A stretch of DNA of 64,000 nt from Fulvia fulva (Eukaryota > Ascomycota > Dothideomycetes > Mycosphaerellales > Mycosphaerellaceae), in assembly GCF_020509005.1 (NCBI RefSeq), contig NC_063015.1:5256501-5320500 (forward strand), read 5' to 3'. The translations under genes were made by a program, and so were the position numbers. The notes under the pieces are model-generated. The model made no database searches. It had not been told where the DNA came from and worked only from the letters and a program-made list of their open reading frames with translations. The stretch's first letter is position 1. The number at the start of each line of letters is the position of its first letter. Positions 23,023-33,331 of this stretch are shown piece after piece.

Positions 23023-24302
23023 TTAGGTCAATGGACGTGGGCAGCCAAGGTTGGCAAACTCTGGAGCAACCCTCGTAAGGAAGAACGAGATAGCCTCAAC
23101 AGTTGGCGTAACAAGGCCGTTCAGTGTCGATGGCACGGACTGTGTCGCAAGCTGGTACAACAAGCAAGAGACCGCAGCAGGCTGGATGTCGTTGCCGAGA
23201 GTACCGTTGACGATCAGGCCTCTCCAGTTGAGTGGTGCGAAAGTACCATCACCGACGTTGCCACCGAAGGCGACTGGGCGGAGGAGGTACATGGCCAGAA
23301 TCTGCTCTACGACGAGGCGGTTGCTGTATGGCTCGACACGGTTGATCCAGTTGGCGGGGAGTCTCTCCTCGATGAAGAAGGAGTCCATCGTGGCTTGGTC
23401 TGGGATGTAGTTGGGGCCAGATGGGAAGAGTTCGTACAGGAAGGATGCAGCTCCGTACAACAGGAGGGAGAGAGGTCCGAAGTAGAAGTTCGGGTTCTCG
23501 AACAGGGACTCGTCGTATCGCTCGAGACGGTACTGCGCCAAGTTGTTGAGGTCGTGAAGACCGCCGGTCGTGGCGCTCATCTTGTCGAACAACGTGCGGT
23601 TGAACGAATAGTTGTCACCATTGCCTGTGAAGAAATCGTTGCGGGTTAGGGAGGTGTCACCTTCAAACTTGTTGTGGCCGGAGAGACCGGGTTGCGAGCC
23701 AGTCAGGAGTGGGGCGATGGACGTTCTTGTTGTGGCGTCGCAGCCGATGGAGAGCTTGGTGGTGATTAGGTCACCGTCTGCTTGCAGACCGAGGAAGGCG
23801 AGCAGATTTGACAGGTCGAAGCCGACGTTGTAGACGTTTTGCTGCGCATCTACGAGTTCGGCGTAGGTGGTGACACCATCACGAGCCAAGAAGCCGTGGT
23901 TGGCGGCTGTGTTGAGACTGTGACCGTGTTAGTGAAGGCGACAAGAATTGGCTGATTAGTTACTCACCCTGGGCATGGTCCTCGTATGTCTTGAGCCGTT
24001 GGCGCGATATAGCGGTGCGCGTCGTCGCCAGGTGCTGGGACCTGGTAACCACCTCGCTCGTTGCCCTTTCGGCCATTGCGGGCGTTGTTGTACTGTCCTG
24101 GCTGGATGCCCACGGCATTGACGTGGTTTGGGTTGAATGGACAGGTCTCAGCGCTGCCTGGACCGCCTGGTGCTGGAGCTTGTTGTCTTTTTTGGTATTG
24201 AGATGGCAGCATAGAAGAGTCTACACCGGGCAAATTTCGGACCCACGGGAAGGCGTGCGCTGCCTCCGCTGCGATGAGCGAGTATGCAACGAAAGACTTC
24301 AT
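23023..24302 (-). CDS. Secreted heme-thiolate peroxidase / peroxygenase, second copy
   Basis: Exons are 24302-23968 and 23917-23023 (409 aa). The intron at 23967-23918 has GTGAGT and CTAAC. Residues 1-18 form a signal peptide. The proximal-Cys motif GPCPGLNTAANHGFL spans the intron. The acid motif GHNKFEGDTSLTRNDFF contains EGD and a nearby Arg, as in fungal unspecific peroxygenases (PCP and EGD motifs). A Gly/Pro/Asn-rich linker lies between leader and catalytic domain. The enzyme should act outside the cell with H2O2 on aromatic or aliphatic substrates. It differs clearly from its tail-to-tail neighbour at 20969-22474, so the two are old paralogs rather than a recent duplication. Confidence 0.88.
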
Positions 24303-26911
24303 CTCGACCTGAGCCTTGACGATGTGCAGGAAGAGAGTAGTGGATGAGGCTGAAAAGATGCCTTCTTGATTATTGCACGGCTTCTGAGTGGTGATCTGAA
24401 GCAGAACAGATGTCGGTCAACGTTGCTACTTGTACTCCTACCTCTTTCGTCTTGGCCATAGACATAGCGCCACGAAATCATACACCACCGAGGAACATGA
24501 GTGCTGATCTTACTTAGCGCCGCAGTCTGACGGTATTGACTTCGACACTGCCATCTGCCATGCACGCGCCATGCACACCTCGAGGCTACAGCAAACTGTA
24601 GTAAGGGGCGCATTCTACTCGCGCTGGCATGATGGGGTCCATTCGCGCTGCGACGTCTTTGATGCTTTGAAATGGAGACTTTGTGGTTGGTGGACGACCT
24701 CAGCCACTGCAGTCAGTGGTCGGCTGCTCTTGTCTCTCAGCATGATGCCAGGGCAGGTCAGGGAAACCGGGCTGTGTGCTGGATTCTTGTTGGATGGCAG
24801 TTGCGGGCTTGGTTGCTTGGTGGTCGCCTCGAAGTCTTGGGGCCAAGCTTTTGTTCGTGGAGCGAGTTTTTGTTCCGGTACTGCTGGAAACGTGGTCAGC
24901 AAGCCATAGTCTGCCACATCAACTCGAGGATCAGTATGCGTGTTCGCGTGCGCTCGCAATGTGGCGCGCACGAGGTGTGCCCTAGAGAAGTGTTTGCGGT
25001 GTAGCCCTTCGAGGAGAGCTTTGCGCCTAGAAAGCTAAGCTGCCCAGGCGGCAATCCTCTCTTATACATGCGTGCAAACCGCCACCTACGACTCTTCTCC
25101 TTCCTGTCTGGTACAGAATGCAAAGAAATAAGTATCTTGGTATGTGCCACCGAGGCACTTTCTTGACGCTCTTAAGCCTCCTACGCCTCGATGTCGCAGA
25201 ACATAAGGTGTGGCTGCTGGACTCTTGAGTTTGTTGTGACCTCTGACTGCTGAACTTTCTGCACCTCGATGTCGATCATGTCTTGACGTTGCCAGGGCAG
25301 GCATGTTGAGTCGTGTATGCGTGCTTTGTGAGTTCCAGAAATGACCGAGGAAGGTTCCTTTCCTTGATTACAGCTATTGTAGCCGACATGATGAGATAGC
25401 TACTCGGAAGCTGACAATGCAAACATCCTGATAGGTCTTCCGTCAAATCAGGTCATTGCTATTGCAGTGGCTCCCTAAGCTTGCAATAGTGAGAATCGAT
25501 AGCGCATCAGACCGCGCAGCACTTGTCACCACGATGCCTTGAGCGGCAGGCCATATCAATCCTCTGGAGAAATGCTGGTCCTCATAATGCCCGGATGCGA
25601 AAGCCCGGTGGCCATGTGGAAGCGTTCGGCCAGCGAAGAGCTTCCAGAAGACAATCACGTTGAGGAGATCTTTGTTGACACCACAGACGCTGCCCGGCAG
25701 GACTCCACAGTCGCGTGGCATGCACAGGGAGTCCGCGTGATACCTCGCGTGGCATAGATGGAAGCCAAAGTAGAAATCGAGCGCCTGTGCTGCACCGTGC
25801 AAGACTTGTTGCACAGGATGCGACCGCACATACTCCGCCCTCGGTTCCAGCTGTTGGGACAAGGCAAAGAGGAATGTGCCCGTGTGCATGGCCAGCAAAG
25901 AAGGTGTGCGCGAGAGACTTGTACCTTCCTCTCCACTTGCTGGGTTGAGCGACGAGTACTGCGGACGAACACTGCTAGCACCACACTCTACGCATTGCGT
26001 GGCCGGCTGCTTGCTGCTCTCCGGACGCAACGCTTCGGTTCAGCCGTGGAGCAAAAGCATTTGCTCCAACATGGTGATGATGTGTATGTCTGTAGCGAAG
26101 ACCGTGTCCGTTGCATAACAGGATGCAGCGCACCACCGTAAGTCCAGTCCGCGAACATACCTGAGGTAGGCCTCTTTGACGGCTTTCAGAAGTGCTGTCG
26201 AATCTCACGGCGTCAACACACCTTGATCGAAGCTACAGCAAGAGATGGTGCATGGCACCGGTCGGGACAAGAGAGTCGAGACAAAGATGTGTCATGTCGA
26301 AGTTCTCGGACGAAGATGACTGATCGTACCATCATCGTCGCCAGCTCGGCGCACGAATTCCTAACAACCGTTTATACGAATAAGATCTGCCGCGTGATTA
26401 GTGATCATGATCACCACTTGATCGGTCAGATCAGTACAAGGCCCTGTCCATTTCGCCTTGAGCTTGGCTTCAACTGGACACGCCGCGCATCTCCCCTATA
26501 TGACCCGTGTTGTGCAAGTCGATATAGACACGATCAAATTGAAGCCTCGCAGTTTGAAGCCAGCACTTGGTTCAATTCGCCTGCCGGACGACTTGCTCCG
26601 AAATTCTGCGGGGAGAATTCGGTTTCGCTGCATTTTCACTGCCGTTTCAGTCCCTTCAATTCGAAATGGACAGGGCCTAAGTAAGATTGACAGGCCGTCA
26701 CACGCGCGGATCAGAGGTCTTGCGGCCGAGAAGATGATTTCCAGGCGTGCCATGCGACATGGGATGGGGTAATATGTTTCTCGCACAAAGCACGAGTCTT
26801 TCTTTTCAATAGACAGACCAGAGTCGGTTTGCACTTCGTCGCTGAATTGAAACAATAAGAATCAGGCCGACTTCGAACTGCCCAGCGTGAAGAAAGCGAG
26901 AAGCTCCAGCC
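24303..26911. other. Intergenic, no supported gene
   Basis: A 2.6-kb stretch with several ORFs of up to 195 codons (26030-25443 minus, 24971-24615 minus) that lack domains and overlap on both strands. Its right end is the promoter of the CoA-ligase-like gene and contains a perfect 14-bp palindrome at 26401. Confidence 0.5.
26401..26414. promoter_or_regulatory. Perfect palindrome GTGATCATGATCAC
   Basis: This self-complementary 14-mer lies 498 nt upstream of the CoA-ligase-like start and is followed closely by two more GATC words. It could be a dimeric transcription-factor site, but nothing in the sequence proves it. Confidence 0.3.
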
Positions 26912-28722
26912 ATGCCGCACAAGTCGCCATACCCTGATGTGGATATCCCTGATGTCGACATCTGGTCGTTATTGTTCGACCGGCAGAAACGGCCATATCG
27001 CCATGATAAGCGTTCGTGGTTTCATCTGAACGCAAGACCAGGGCTGACGGAGCACAAGTCCTCCTCCAGGAAGTCAACTCAGCTCGGAAATACTCATACA
27101 AGAACCTGAGGCAGGCTTCCATCGCCTGCGGCCAAGGCTTGCGGGATGCATGGAAATGGCAGAAGGGCGAAGTGTTGGCCATCTACTCTCCAAACGATGT
27201 CGACTATGCCGCTGTGAGTCTGGGCTGTCACTGGGCCGGTGGCGTCGTGACCACGGTGAGCCCGGCATGCACGACCGATGAGCTTGTGGGACAGCTGCGG
27301 GATTCTGGTGCTCGAGGAATAGTGACACATCAATCGTCCATTGACAAGGCGAAAGCTGCCGCAAGAGAAGTCGGTATACCTGAAGACCGTATTGCTCTCA
27401 TGGGCCCAGAAGCTGCAGGTGCCGGCGCAAAGCACTTCACTGCTCTGACGGGAAACTCTCATCGGTCAACGGATGAGCGACGGCCATTCGCTATCAACCC
27501 GCGAGATGACTTGGCGTTCTTGGTGTTCTCGAGCGGCACAACAGGCAAGCCAAAGGGTGTGATGTTGAGTCATCGCAACATCGTATCGAACATCTCGCAG
27601 GGCGCTGTCAGTTCGGTAGGCAATCTTGGTTGCGGTGATGGCACAACTGGATCTGGGGACAAAGTCATGGCGTTCTTGCCATTCTACCATATATATGGTA
27701 CGTTCCGCACTCGGGGGTCGATGATAGTGCTGATACGATCACCTAGGCTTAACTGTCCTGCTGCACTTCGGAATCTGGCAAGGCCTCGAATCATTCGTAA
27801 TGCCGCAGTTCGATATCCGCCAGTTTTGCGAAACTGTGCAAAGGCACAAGATAACATACGCCAACATAGTGCCTCGGGTAGCGGTGGCGCTTGCAAAAGT
27901 GCCAATTGTGGAAAAGTATGACCTCAGCAGCATCAGGATGCTGAACTCTGCAGCAGCACCGCTGAGCAAAGAACTCGTGGAGCTGGTACACAAGCGTCTC
28001 AGCATACCGATCAAACAGGCATTTGGCCTCAGCGAGACCAGTCCTGGCTTGACTCAGCAAGATTGGAATGATTGGGACCGAGGGATCGGATCTGTTGGTC
28101 ATTTGTTGCCCAACGTCGAAGGTAAAGTCGTAGACATGGAGAAAGGCACAGAGCTCGATGTCGATGGTGTTGGAGAGCTGTGCTTTCGAGGGCCGAATAT
28201 CTTCAAGGGGTACTTGAACAATATCGCCGCAACCAAAAACTCCCTCACGGCCGATGGGTGGTACAAGAGTGGCGATATCGGCTACGTGGATCGCGACGGC
28301 CGTTTCTTCATCACTGATCGCATCAAGGAGCTGATCAAGTACAACGGCTTTCAAGTCGCTCCCGCAGGTGAGTACATGCAGATCACACCAGGGCTTAACT
28401 TGCTGACGCCGGTCCAGAGTTGGAAGGACTGCTGCTGAAGCACCCGAAAGTGAAAGATGCAGCCGTGATTGGTGTCTTCTCCCAAGAGCGGCAGACTGAA
28501 CTTCCACGAGCCTATTTGGTGCTCGATGAAGGCGCAGCAAGATCAAAGGAGACGGCCGAGGAAATAGCGCAGTGGTTGGGCGCGAGGGTGGCGAATTACA
28601 AGCGTCTGCGAGGAGGTGTGCGCTTCATCGATGCCATTCCAGCATCGGCTGCCGGGAAGCTGCTGAGGCGGGAGCTGAAGGTCATGGCTCAGGCGGAAGA
28701 GAAGACCAGAGCCAAGCTGTAG
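26912..28722 (+). CDS. 4-coumarate-CoA-ligase-like acyl-CoA synthetase, peroxisomal signal, one frameshift
   Basis: An AMP-forming enzyme: FSSGTTGKPKGVMLSH is the P-loop, FGLSETSPG is motif A5, YKSGDIGYVDRDGRFFITDR contains the ATP/hinge motif and AGKLLRREL holds the catalytic Lys. Introns lie at 27698-27746 and 28368-28417. The C-terminus is AKL, a PTS1 peroxisomal signal. The family activates aromatic or fatty acids as CoA esters. The N-terminal piece from ATG 26912 (KSPYPDVDIPDVDIWSLLFD) is typical of the family but ends in a different frame. At about 27010 one base seems to be missing, after which the frame runs open from VVSSERKTR. Without correction the N-terminus would be lost. It is otherwise complete. 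Confidence 0.85.
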
Positions 28723-29258
28723 GCGAAGTGAAGGATGTGGAAAGGTGCATGCGCGGTGGAGTTCATGCCTCTGTACTTGGCCATGGCCGCTCTGGGAGAC
28801 TGCCGGATTGATTGCTTGATTGATTGTTCCGTTAACGTGCTATTTGAGTCCTAGACTATGTAACGCGGGAGACTGCCGGAAGCGAGGTGGAAATAGAGGC
28901 CCCAATTCCCCAGTCATGGAGACATACGCCACTCGAGGACAGTGACGAGTCTCCTGGGATGCGTGGGCCCCCGCCGTGTCGGTGTCGGTGTATTCCATGG
29001 CCGGATGTAATGGAATGGAAAGAGTGCAGGTGCGTTTCAGATTCATGGACATGTACGCTGAGATATCTTGTCTCGCTGCTCAGATCGCACGCTAAGCTAG
29101 TTTGAGGCATCCGGAGCCGTCCGAGACCCCATCTCGGAAGTCCGAAGCCTCCCACGTGTTGACCACGACATCCACCTCAGCATCATGTCGTCTCGGTCTC
29201 ATCGTCACTGTTGAACACCGCTTGCATCTCCATGACAGAGCTCTGATACACTCGTGCA
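28723..29258. other. Intergenic, no supported gene
   Basis: This is the 3' flank of the CoA-ligase-like gene and the region before the F-box fragment. Nothing else is seen. Confidence 0.5.
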
Positions 29259-29471
29259 ATGATGGCTCCCATACTACAAGTTCTGCCTCCTGAGCTGCTG
29301 GCCCGCATCTTCGCCTTTCTGCCTGAACGCACACATGTCTCCCAGGCCAGACTGGTCTACAGAAGCTCCACTGATGCTGCCACTTGCTTACTCAGGCCGT
29401 CGCCGGGGCGAAACATTAACCATCTTGCAAGAGTCTTTCGGCCGGCTGAATCCGCTTTCTCTTGCCTATGA
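29259..29471 (+). pseudogene. F-box fragment
   Basis: The frame starts with a recognisable F-box (VLPPELLARIFAFLPERTHVSQARLVYR) but ends after about 70 codons with no leucine-rich or other partner domain, and no continuation with a plausible intron was found. I infer a remnant of a fungal F-box gene. Confidence 0.4.
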
Positions 29472-29728
29472 GGATGATCTTGAACCGGCTGGCGGAGCGG
29501 CCACAAGGATCCACATGCGTAGGCGTCGAGATCATTGCAGCGGCAGACTTGCGAGCTTTGTCGGTGAAAGTCAAAGCCACCAGCAAGCCAGGCAGAGATC
29601 TGGCCGTCGTAGAGAAAGCCCTCCACACTACACCACCTTGACGAAGCTGCCAGAAAGGTAGCAGGATATAAGATCGCGGTTCACAATGCCACCGCAGCGA
29701 CGATCACTTCGACACAACTTCATTCACA

Positions 29729-30080
29729 ATGATGCACATCAAGCATCTTTCTGTCCTTCTTGCGACCTTGCTCGCAGCAAGCGCTCAAAACTGCAACCCA
29801 GGTCCCATGCAGTGTTGCAACCCGGTCGTGGAGGCCTCTGTGCAGCCCGCGTCGACTCTGCTGGCACTGTTGGGAATAGTGTTAGATCCCAACGTCGAGG
29901 TTGGCATTGGTTGTAAGTCGCTACCAGAGAGTGGGAATGATGCTGCTTATCATTGACCAAGGTACTGCCATGACCGGCACCAATACAGAGACTTGCTCTG
30001 CTGAATGGCTTGTGTTCCAGGCATCCTGCAGGCCTGACTCAGGCAGCAAACATCCGCCCGATCTTGAGGAAATACTGTAA
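29729..30080 (+). CDS. Degenerate hydrophobin-like secreted protein
   Basis: Exons are 29729-29912 and 29962-30080 (100 aa). The intron has GTAAGT and TTGAC. The first 18-19 residues form a signal peptide. Hydrophobins have eight Cys in the order C-CC-C-C-CC-C. Here C1 (QNCNP), C2-C3 (QCC, six residues later), C4 (GIGC, after 31) and C5 (TETC, after 10) keep family spacing. After C5 the expected CC pair and last Cys are absent, and only one further Cys remains before the stop. The last part may have lost its frame. Hydrophobins coat spores and hyphae, but without the C6-C8 part this copy would hardly fold as one. Confidence 0.5.
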
Positions 30081-30289
30081 GCAGGAGAGTGGGCTGTGCT
30101 CATAGAGTATTCTTGCAGGCGCAAGCAAATCCAGACTTACATGTGCAATGTCCGGATCAGGACCGATGCGCCAGAAAGAGAATTCTTGGACCTACAGGTT
30201 GATGGTGCTTGCGGAATCAAATGGCTGAGTTCGATGCCTCAAACCACTGATGAGGAGTTCAGGCAGGCGTTCCTGCATCGCAATGTCCT

Positions 30290-30604
30290 CAGGATCTTAC
30301 TTACACCTTCATGCTGCTCACAATGTCTTCCAGACCAACAAGGGCGTCGGCTCTGGGCTTCACTATCAAGGCTGTATGTTGACCGAACTCTGCTCCCATC
30401 TGGGAGAACCAGCATACGGCCATGCTCGCCCATGCGCTTCGCCGTGGTATCATCGGCCTCTTCAGCAACGTCGCACATAGCAAGGAGCGGCTCGATATCT
30501 GCCTGAAGAGATATCGCGACCACCAGCAGTGCGACTTAGGACAGAAGCGTTTGCTCTCCAACAAGATACGACAACAAAGCGTCGAAGGCACTCGAAGAAT
30601 TTAA
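30290..30604 (+). pseudogene. Decayed copy of the 41.6-kb small secreted protein
   Basis: The frame from ATG 30422 (MLAHALRRGIIGLFSNVAHS then CLKRYRDHQQC) matches the minus-strand gene at 41918-41565 (MLAMRLALIAIFTSLFRNPA, WLKRYRNHEC). The similarity continues upstream of the start at the DNA level: TTCATGCTGCTCACAATGTC here resembles TTCATGCTCCGCACAATTTC there. The leader-like part has gained Arg residues, the C-terminal half has diverged and lacks the matching Cys. I infer a duplicated effector-like gene that has lost function. Confidence 0.5.
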
Positions 30605-30771
30605 CGCAGAAGATTCTGCTTACTATTAGTCCTAGGGCGCAGTGGCCACCGCCATCGTGAGGAAACCTTGCTAGTCATCAATGAAAGAAACATCCAACCA
30701 ACGAGCAGCGTCCAGAGGCTGTGTCATTCATGCTGACCACCATCCACCCCATATCCTGCTTCGAGAATTGG

Positions 30772-30780
30772 CCTATATAT
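30772..30780 (+). promoter_or_regulatory. TATA box of the 8-Cys secreted protein gene
   Basis: CTATATATT lies about 106 nt upstream of the ATG at 30886 and is followed by a long pyrimidine-rich leader, typical of strongly transcribed fungal genes. Confidence 0.5.
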
Positions 30781-30885
30781 TCTACCATCCTTCCCATCCC
30801 ATCCTCTCCTTTCTTTCTTTCCCTATCCCACCGACTTCCTCGCAACCCAACCCATCCTCACAGCAGCAGCTACACGACGCCCAAA

Positions 30886-31552
30886 ATGCACCTCACCACC
30901 ATAACCACAACCATCCTCTCCCTCCTCCTCCTCCTCCTCACCTCCGCCTCCGCCTCCACCAACCTCAAACGCAAACCCTTCCAATTCGCAGTCCGACCCA
31001 GCGACGATCCCCAGTGCCGCTCAAAAGTCGCCATAAGACGCTACATCAGAGACAACGGCAAATGCACCACGTTCGAAAACTCCTTCACTTCCTTCTTCGG
31101 CAGGCAAACTCGCGTGCGGCATAGTGATCCGGAGAATGGTTTGGCGTATGGTATGTTACGTATCGAATTTGAGGTGGAACCCTTGCGAGACTTGTGGTGG
31201 CGACGTGGGGGCAGCTGACATGAGAGTCTTGATAGGGAATTGCACACTCAAGCTCTGGGAAGGGAAGAAGTGCAAGGGGAGGTATCTAGGAAAGGCTACG
31301 CATGTGAGTGCATGTGAGAAATGCTGCCATCGAGATTGTTACTAATACACCTTCCAGATCAACTGGCCCGACCTCCCCTCGGCCTGCTGGCAACCTTTCC
31401 GCGACATCGATGGGGTGCCAGGGAGTGCGAGGAGTGCAAAGATTGAATGCAAGCCATTAGACAGGGGCGGGGATTGTCCGTTACCGCTATATGATCCGGG
31501 TCTGGATGGATTCTGGATGTGTCCCCAAAACGAGACGAAGGCAGGAACATGA
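30886..31552 (+). CDS. Small secreted cysteine-rich protein (effector candidate)
   Basis: Exons are 30886-31150, 31236-31303 and 31358-31552 (175 aa). Both introns have canonical ends (GTATGT...GATAG; GTGAGT, CTAAT, TCCAG). I chose ATG 30886 because it follows CCAAA and starts a clear signal peptide (TTITTTILSLLLLLLTSASA). The mature part has eight Cys (QCRS, KCTT, NCTL, KCKG, ACWQ, ECKP, DCPL, MCPQ), suiting four disulfides. No domain is recognised. Size, leader and Cys content fit apoplastic effector candidates, though many such proteins have structural or antimicrobial roles. Confidence 0.7.
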
Positions 31553-31689
31553 GATGGAAAGAGTTATAGCGAGGTCGGTCACGGCGTGGTGATGCGCTTC
31601 GCTTCAAATGGGTATCTGTATCTTGGCAGTATAAGCATGCTGGCTTCGCGCTCAAGTGCTTGGAAAGTCTGAAGTCCTTTGAGCGGTTT

Positions 31690-31831
31690 GGTATCATCCT
31701 TCTCTCCTTCAAAATGTCATCGCTTCGCTTGGTACGCTTCAAGTCTTCAGAAGTCGATGTGGTATCCTGCGCTTCTCTCTTTCAAAATGCAATCGCTTCG
31801 CATGCTTCAAGTCGTCAGTTCTCATCAATCG
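31690..31831 (+). repeat. 71-bp imperfect tandem duplication
   Basis: Units start at 31690 and 31761 with GGTATC and share TTCAAAATG and TCGCTTCGC words in the same order. It lies directly downstream of the 98-bp duplication that copies the end of the neighbouring minus-strand gene. Confidence 0.6.
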
Positions 31832-31841
31832 TAACCCGTCC

Positions 31842-32037
31842 CATGCAATGTAGTCGTCGTCAAGCCTTCTGTAATGGCAAGTTCTGCGAGGAAGCCTTTT
31901 GTCTAGCGCCATGGCGACGTCGTGCTTGCTTGCTCTCTTCATGCAATGTAATCATCTTCAAACCTCCTGTGACGGCAAATTCTGCAAAAAAGCCTTCTCT
32001 CTCGCAACACGGCGACGTCGTGCTTGCTTGCTCTCTC
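31842..32037 (+). repeat. 98-bp tandem duplication of a gene's 3' end
   Basis: Units 31842-31939 and 31940-32037 are about 80 percent alike and both contain CGACGTCGTGCTTGCTTGCT. The second unit includes the last codons and stop of the minus-strand gene ending at 31958. The first is a diverged copy beyond that stop. Confidence 0.75.
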
Positions 32038-33331
32038 CATTCAATCTACCCTTCTGAATCAAGCTCTCGGCTCGTTCTGGGTTCTTGGTGATGTCTTCTG
32101 CCGTGATGCTCCATCGTAGTGCCTGACCGCCACGGTTCTTCTCTGCGAGGTCTGGAACTGCTTTGCGAGGCTGCTGCTTGCCGAAGTGGTCGTTTGGACG
32201 TGACGAGCGGGTGGTAGTGTTGTTGGTGTTCGTGATAGTGGAAGCTGGCGCGGTGGCGGCTTCGTGAATGGAGGGTGATGTGCCGGTGGAGATGCTCATG
32301 CTGACACTTGAGGCGTGACGGCGTGGTGGAATCTCTGACGATGAGGTGTCGGCTTCTTCTGCTAGTGTCTGTCCGGCCGGTGTCAATCTGTCTGCTTCGG
32401 CTCTGGCTCTGGTACGGCGGGTCGGGCTTGGGCTTCGAAGCTGGCTGTCGAGCTGGGAGCGTGTCTCGCGATCTTGACGATGTGATGGGGCTGCATTGGC
32501 GGCTGCCTGCAGTTGTGCCATGAACGAGTCTTGGTCGGTCTCATCGGGTGTCGGTACTTGGACTGGCTCGTCAAGGTGTGTGGTGTCGTCGTCTTCTGTC
32601 TCGTCACGTCGTGCGCGCTTTGTGTTGCTGCTGCCTGGGAGTATGTCTTCGTCCTCAGGCTCTTCGATCGTTCTCTTTCTCTTCTTCAAGGCGTCTGCTG
32701 TCAGTCCCTTCTGCTTCATCTGCTCGTACTTGGCCTTCACCTGGTCGATCTTGCTGTTCAGCTTGCTCATGGCGTGGATGTTCTGCAGCAGCTGTATGCC
32801 ATTTGGCGGTGTGATGTTGTCATCGTCGTCGTCGTCTTCATCTTGCTGGTCTCTGCGTCCGACCGTAATGTTGTCTTTGATCTCGTCATCTTGCAGGCTC
32901 TGGACGCGGTAGCCCTTCTTCTTCGCCCGCTCTTGCTCTCGCCCAATGGCGGCCTTCAGGTCTGCGGCTCCGTCCATGCTGAGGTCGAAGGTGACGGCCT
33001 CTTCGGCCCGCGAGGCGGTGTTGGCAGTGGTGGTGGTGGTGCTCCTGCGCTTCTTCTTCTCGGCGGCGGGGTTGCTCTTCTTCCTCTTCTGAGGAGGCTG
33101 TGGTGGTGCTGGCGACGGCGAGCGCTTGCGCTTTTTGGCCGGCTGCTCGGTCAGCCACTCCAGAGGGGTGTCGGCGGTGGCCTCGTAGACGGCGCCGTGC
33201 CAGTAGTAGACGCGCTTTGGCGCCTCGTCGCGCTTCTCCCCCAGCAGAGTGCTCTTGCCATCGATGCGAAGCTCTGCTGGGATCTCAGAAGGCAGCACCA
33301 GCGACGGAAGGGACTTGCGCGTGCCCACCAT
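31958..33331 (-). CDS. Disordered nuclear-type protein, function unknown
   Basis: A single exon codes for about 457 aa from ATG 33331 (MVGTRKSLPSLVLPSEIP). An earlier ATG at 33520 would add a hydrophobic, Pro/His-rich stretch that looks like leader DNA. The protein has several Lys/Arg clusters resembling nuclear signals (AKKRKRSPSP, QKRKKS, KKRKRT), acidic tracts (DEDDDDDDN), a helical KLNSKIDQVKAKYEQMKQKG stretch and a conserved-looking C-terminus (WSITAEDITKNPERAESLIQ). I recognise no named family. A nuclear chromatin or RNA-related role is only a guess. Its 3' end takes part in a tandem duplication. Confidence 0.7.
   Translation of the reverse strand: MVGTRKSLPSLVLPSEIPAELRIDGKSTLLGEKRDEAPKRVYYWHGAVYEATADTPLEWLTEQPAKKRKRSPSPAPPQPPQKRKKSNPAAEKKKRRSTTTTTANTASRAEEAVTFDLSMDGAADLKAAIGREQERAKKKGYRVQSLQDDEIKDNITVGRRDQQDEDDDDDDNITPPNGIQLLQNIHAMSKLNSKIDQVKAKYEQMKQKGLTADALKKRKRTIEEPEDEDILPGSSNTKRARRDETEDDDTTHLDEPVQVPTPDETDQDSFMAQLQAAANAAPSHRQDRETRSQLDSQLRSPSPTRRTRARAEADRLTPAGQTLAEEADTSSSEIPPRRHASSVSMSISTGTSPSIHEAATAPASTITNTNNTTTRSSRPNDHFGKQQPRKAVPDLAEKNRGGQALRWSITAEDITKNPERAESLIQKGRLNGESKQARRRRVAREKAFLQNLPSQEV

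Noticed and set aside
22879..23649. Plus-strand ORF of 256 codons
   Set aside because: Antisense of the second peroxidase gene, which has a full set of family motifs.
25443..26030. 195-codon minus-strand ORF
   Set aside because: No leader, domain or intron; overlapping frames of similar length on the other strand.
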